From assembly GCA_046727435.1 (NCBI GenBank), contig JBKPCR010000401.1, positions 1 to 21,383 of the forward strand: a stretch of 21,383 nt of DNA, read 5' to 3'. Within the stretch, counting starts at the first letter, position 1. Each line of letters begins with the position of its first letter. The stretch is from CAVPRW01 sp046727435 [NCBI: bacterium] (GTDB taxonomy: Bacteria; Tectomicrobia; Entotheonellia; J063). The position numbers and the translations under genes were made by a program. The notes beneath the pieces are model-generated. The model saw only the letters and a program-made list of their open reading frames with translations. It searched no databases and was not told the origin of the DNA. Positions 20,885-21,383 of the stretch are shown piece by piece.

Positions 20885-21383
20885 TCATTGCGTGGCAGAG
20901 GACGGCTGCGCCGTGGCCTGCTGCAGCGCCGCCAAGACGCGGGCGGGGGTGAACGGCAGCTCGCGGATACGCACGCGTGTGGCGTCGGCCACCGCATTCG
21001 CGATCGCCGCCACTGTCGGCCCCTGCGCCGCCTCGCCGGTGCCGAGGAAGGGTTGGCCGGGCCGGTCCACGAGCGCCACTTCGACCTCCGCCGGCACCTC
21101 AGGGAACGTCAGGATCGGATAGCTCGACCAGTCGCGGCTCGTGATGCGCGTGCGGTCAAACTGCACGGCCTCCTTGAGCGTCCAGCTCGTCGCCTGGACG
21201 ATGCCCCCCTCGATTTGGTTACGGACGCCATCGGGATTGACGATCTCGCCCGAATCATCGGCGGCGACGACACGCAGGACGCGGACCTGGCCGCTCGCGC
21301 GATCGACCACAACCTCGGCCGCGACGGCGGTGTAGGCCGCCTCGTTCTTGTAGCGTGCCCAGCCGAAGCCGCGCCCACGGCCA
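20885..21383 (-). CDS. Xanthine/aldehyde dehydrogenase family molybdopterin subunit, C-terminal part
   Basis: The last ~165 residues of a molybdenum hydroxylase large subunit (isoquinoline 1-oxidoreductase beta-type); the gene enters from the right edge, and its first ~550 residues lie outside. Visible family motifs: GRGRGFGWARYKNEAAY, VVAADDSGEIVNPDGVRNQIEGGIVQ, SWTLKEAVQFD, FLGTGEAAQGPTVAAIANAV and RIRELPFTPARVLAAL. The GEAAQGP segment carries the catalytic Glu next to the molybdenum centre. The frame is open to the window end, upstream of the GTG at 21310, so no start is seen. It converges with the TRL-like operon. Small FeS and FAD subunits, if present, lie outside. Confidence 0.9.
   Translation of the reverse strand, partial: GRGRGFGWARYKNEAAYTAVAAEVVVDRASGQVRVLRVVAADDSGEIVNPDGVRNQIEGGIVQATSWTLKEAVQFDRTRITSRDWSSYPILTFPEVPAEVEVALVDRPGQPFLGTGEAAQGPTVAAIANAVADATRVRIRELPFTPARVLAALQQATAQPSSATQ

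Noticed and set aside
1-21383. Genetic code with TGA as Trp (code 4)
   Set aside because: TGA ends the hydroxyacid dehydrogenase, the MFS and helical-protein genes and the TRL-like lipoprotein at sensible places, so TGA is a normal stop here.
1-21383. CRISPR arrays, tRNA or rRNA genes
   Set aside because: I saw no regularly spaced repeats, no cloverleaf with a GTTCRANNC T-arm and no rRNA-like sequence. TRL-like proteins are named for a tRNA-associated locus, but no tRNA is visible nearby.

Overview
This window is GC-rich bacterial chromosomal DNA with short intergenic gaps, strong Shine-Dalgarno sites and many exported redox proteins. The organism is Gram-negative-like: it encodes Tat and Sec signal peptides, lipoproteins, periplasmic di-heme cytochromes c and a periplasmic Cu/Zn superoxide dismutase. 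An in-frame UGA glutaredoxin suggests that it decodes selenocysteine. I cannot fix the phylum from sequence alone; an environmental lineage such as NC10, Rokubacteria or Nitrospirota would fit, but that is a guess.

Layout. 1-244 holds the tail of an unresolved reading frame and a promoter. 245-5793 is a plus-strand run: beta-hydroxyacid dehydrogenase, aldo/keto reductase, DoxX, an MFS permease lacking its middle, a small helical protein, a second DoxX, a COG4280-type membrane protein and a two-helix membrane protein. 5794-6542 is a gap with a good sigma70-like promoter and a truncated copy of an AraC regulator gene. 6543-9260 holds a third DoxX, a Tat-exported aldo/keto reductase and an AraC-family gene broken by one frameshift. 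9673-15100 is a cytochrome c peroxidase/MauG block: a di-heme protein whose reading frame is cut by TGA at a Trp position, an Fn3-domain secreted protein, a headless paralogue of the di-heme protein, Cu/Zn SOD, a scrap of a PQQ dehydrogenase, and an intact second di-heme cytochrome. An intact 912-bp IS5-type element with a TAA target duplication follows (15157-16068).

The most interesting locus is 16226-17421. A 78-codon glutaredoxin has UGA at the first redox-active position (UxxC), followed directly by a two-part stem-loop fitting a bacterial SECIS, and lies 20 nt upstream of thioredoxin reductase. No conventional ORF covers it. Downstream are a terminator hairpin, a ~90-bp inverted-repeat element, a broken SYLF lipoprotein gene, a UPF0175/DUF3368 toxin-antitoxin pair flanked by 14-bp direct repeats, a dead integrase-type transposase, a two-gene TRL-like lipoprotein operon, and the 3' end of a molybdenum hydroxylase large subunit running off the right edge.

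Together the genes look like an accessory region for oxidant and thiol redox handling (DoxX proteins, peroxidases, SOD, glutaredoxin/thioredoxin reductase, two aldo/keto reductases). It is being eroded: at least eight genes or fragments are disrupted, and three mobile elements or remnants are present.
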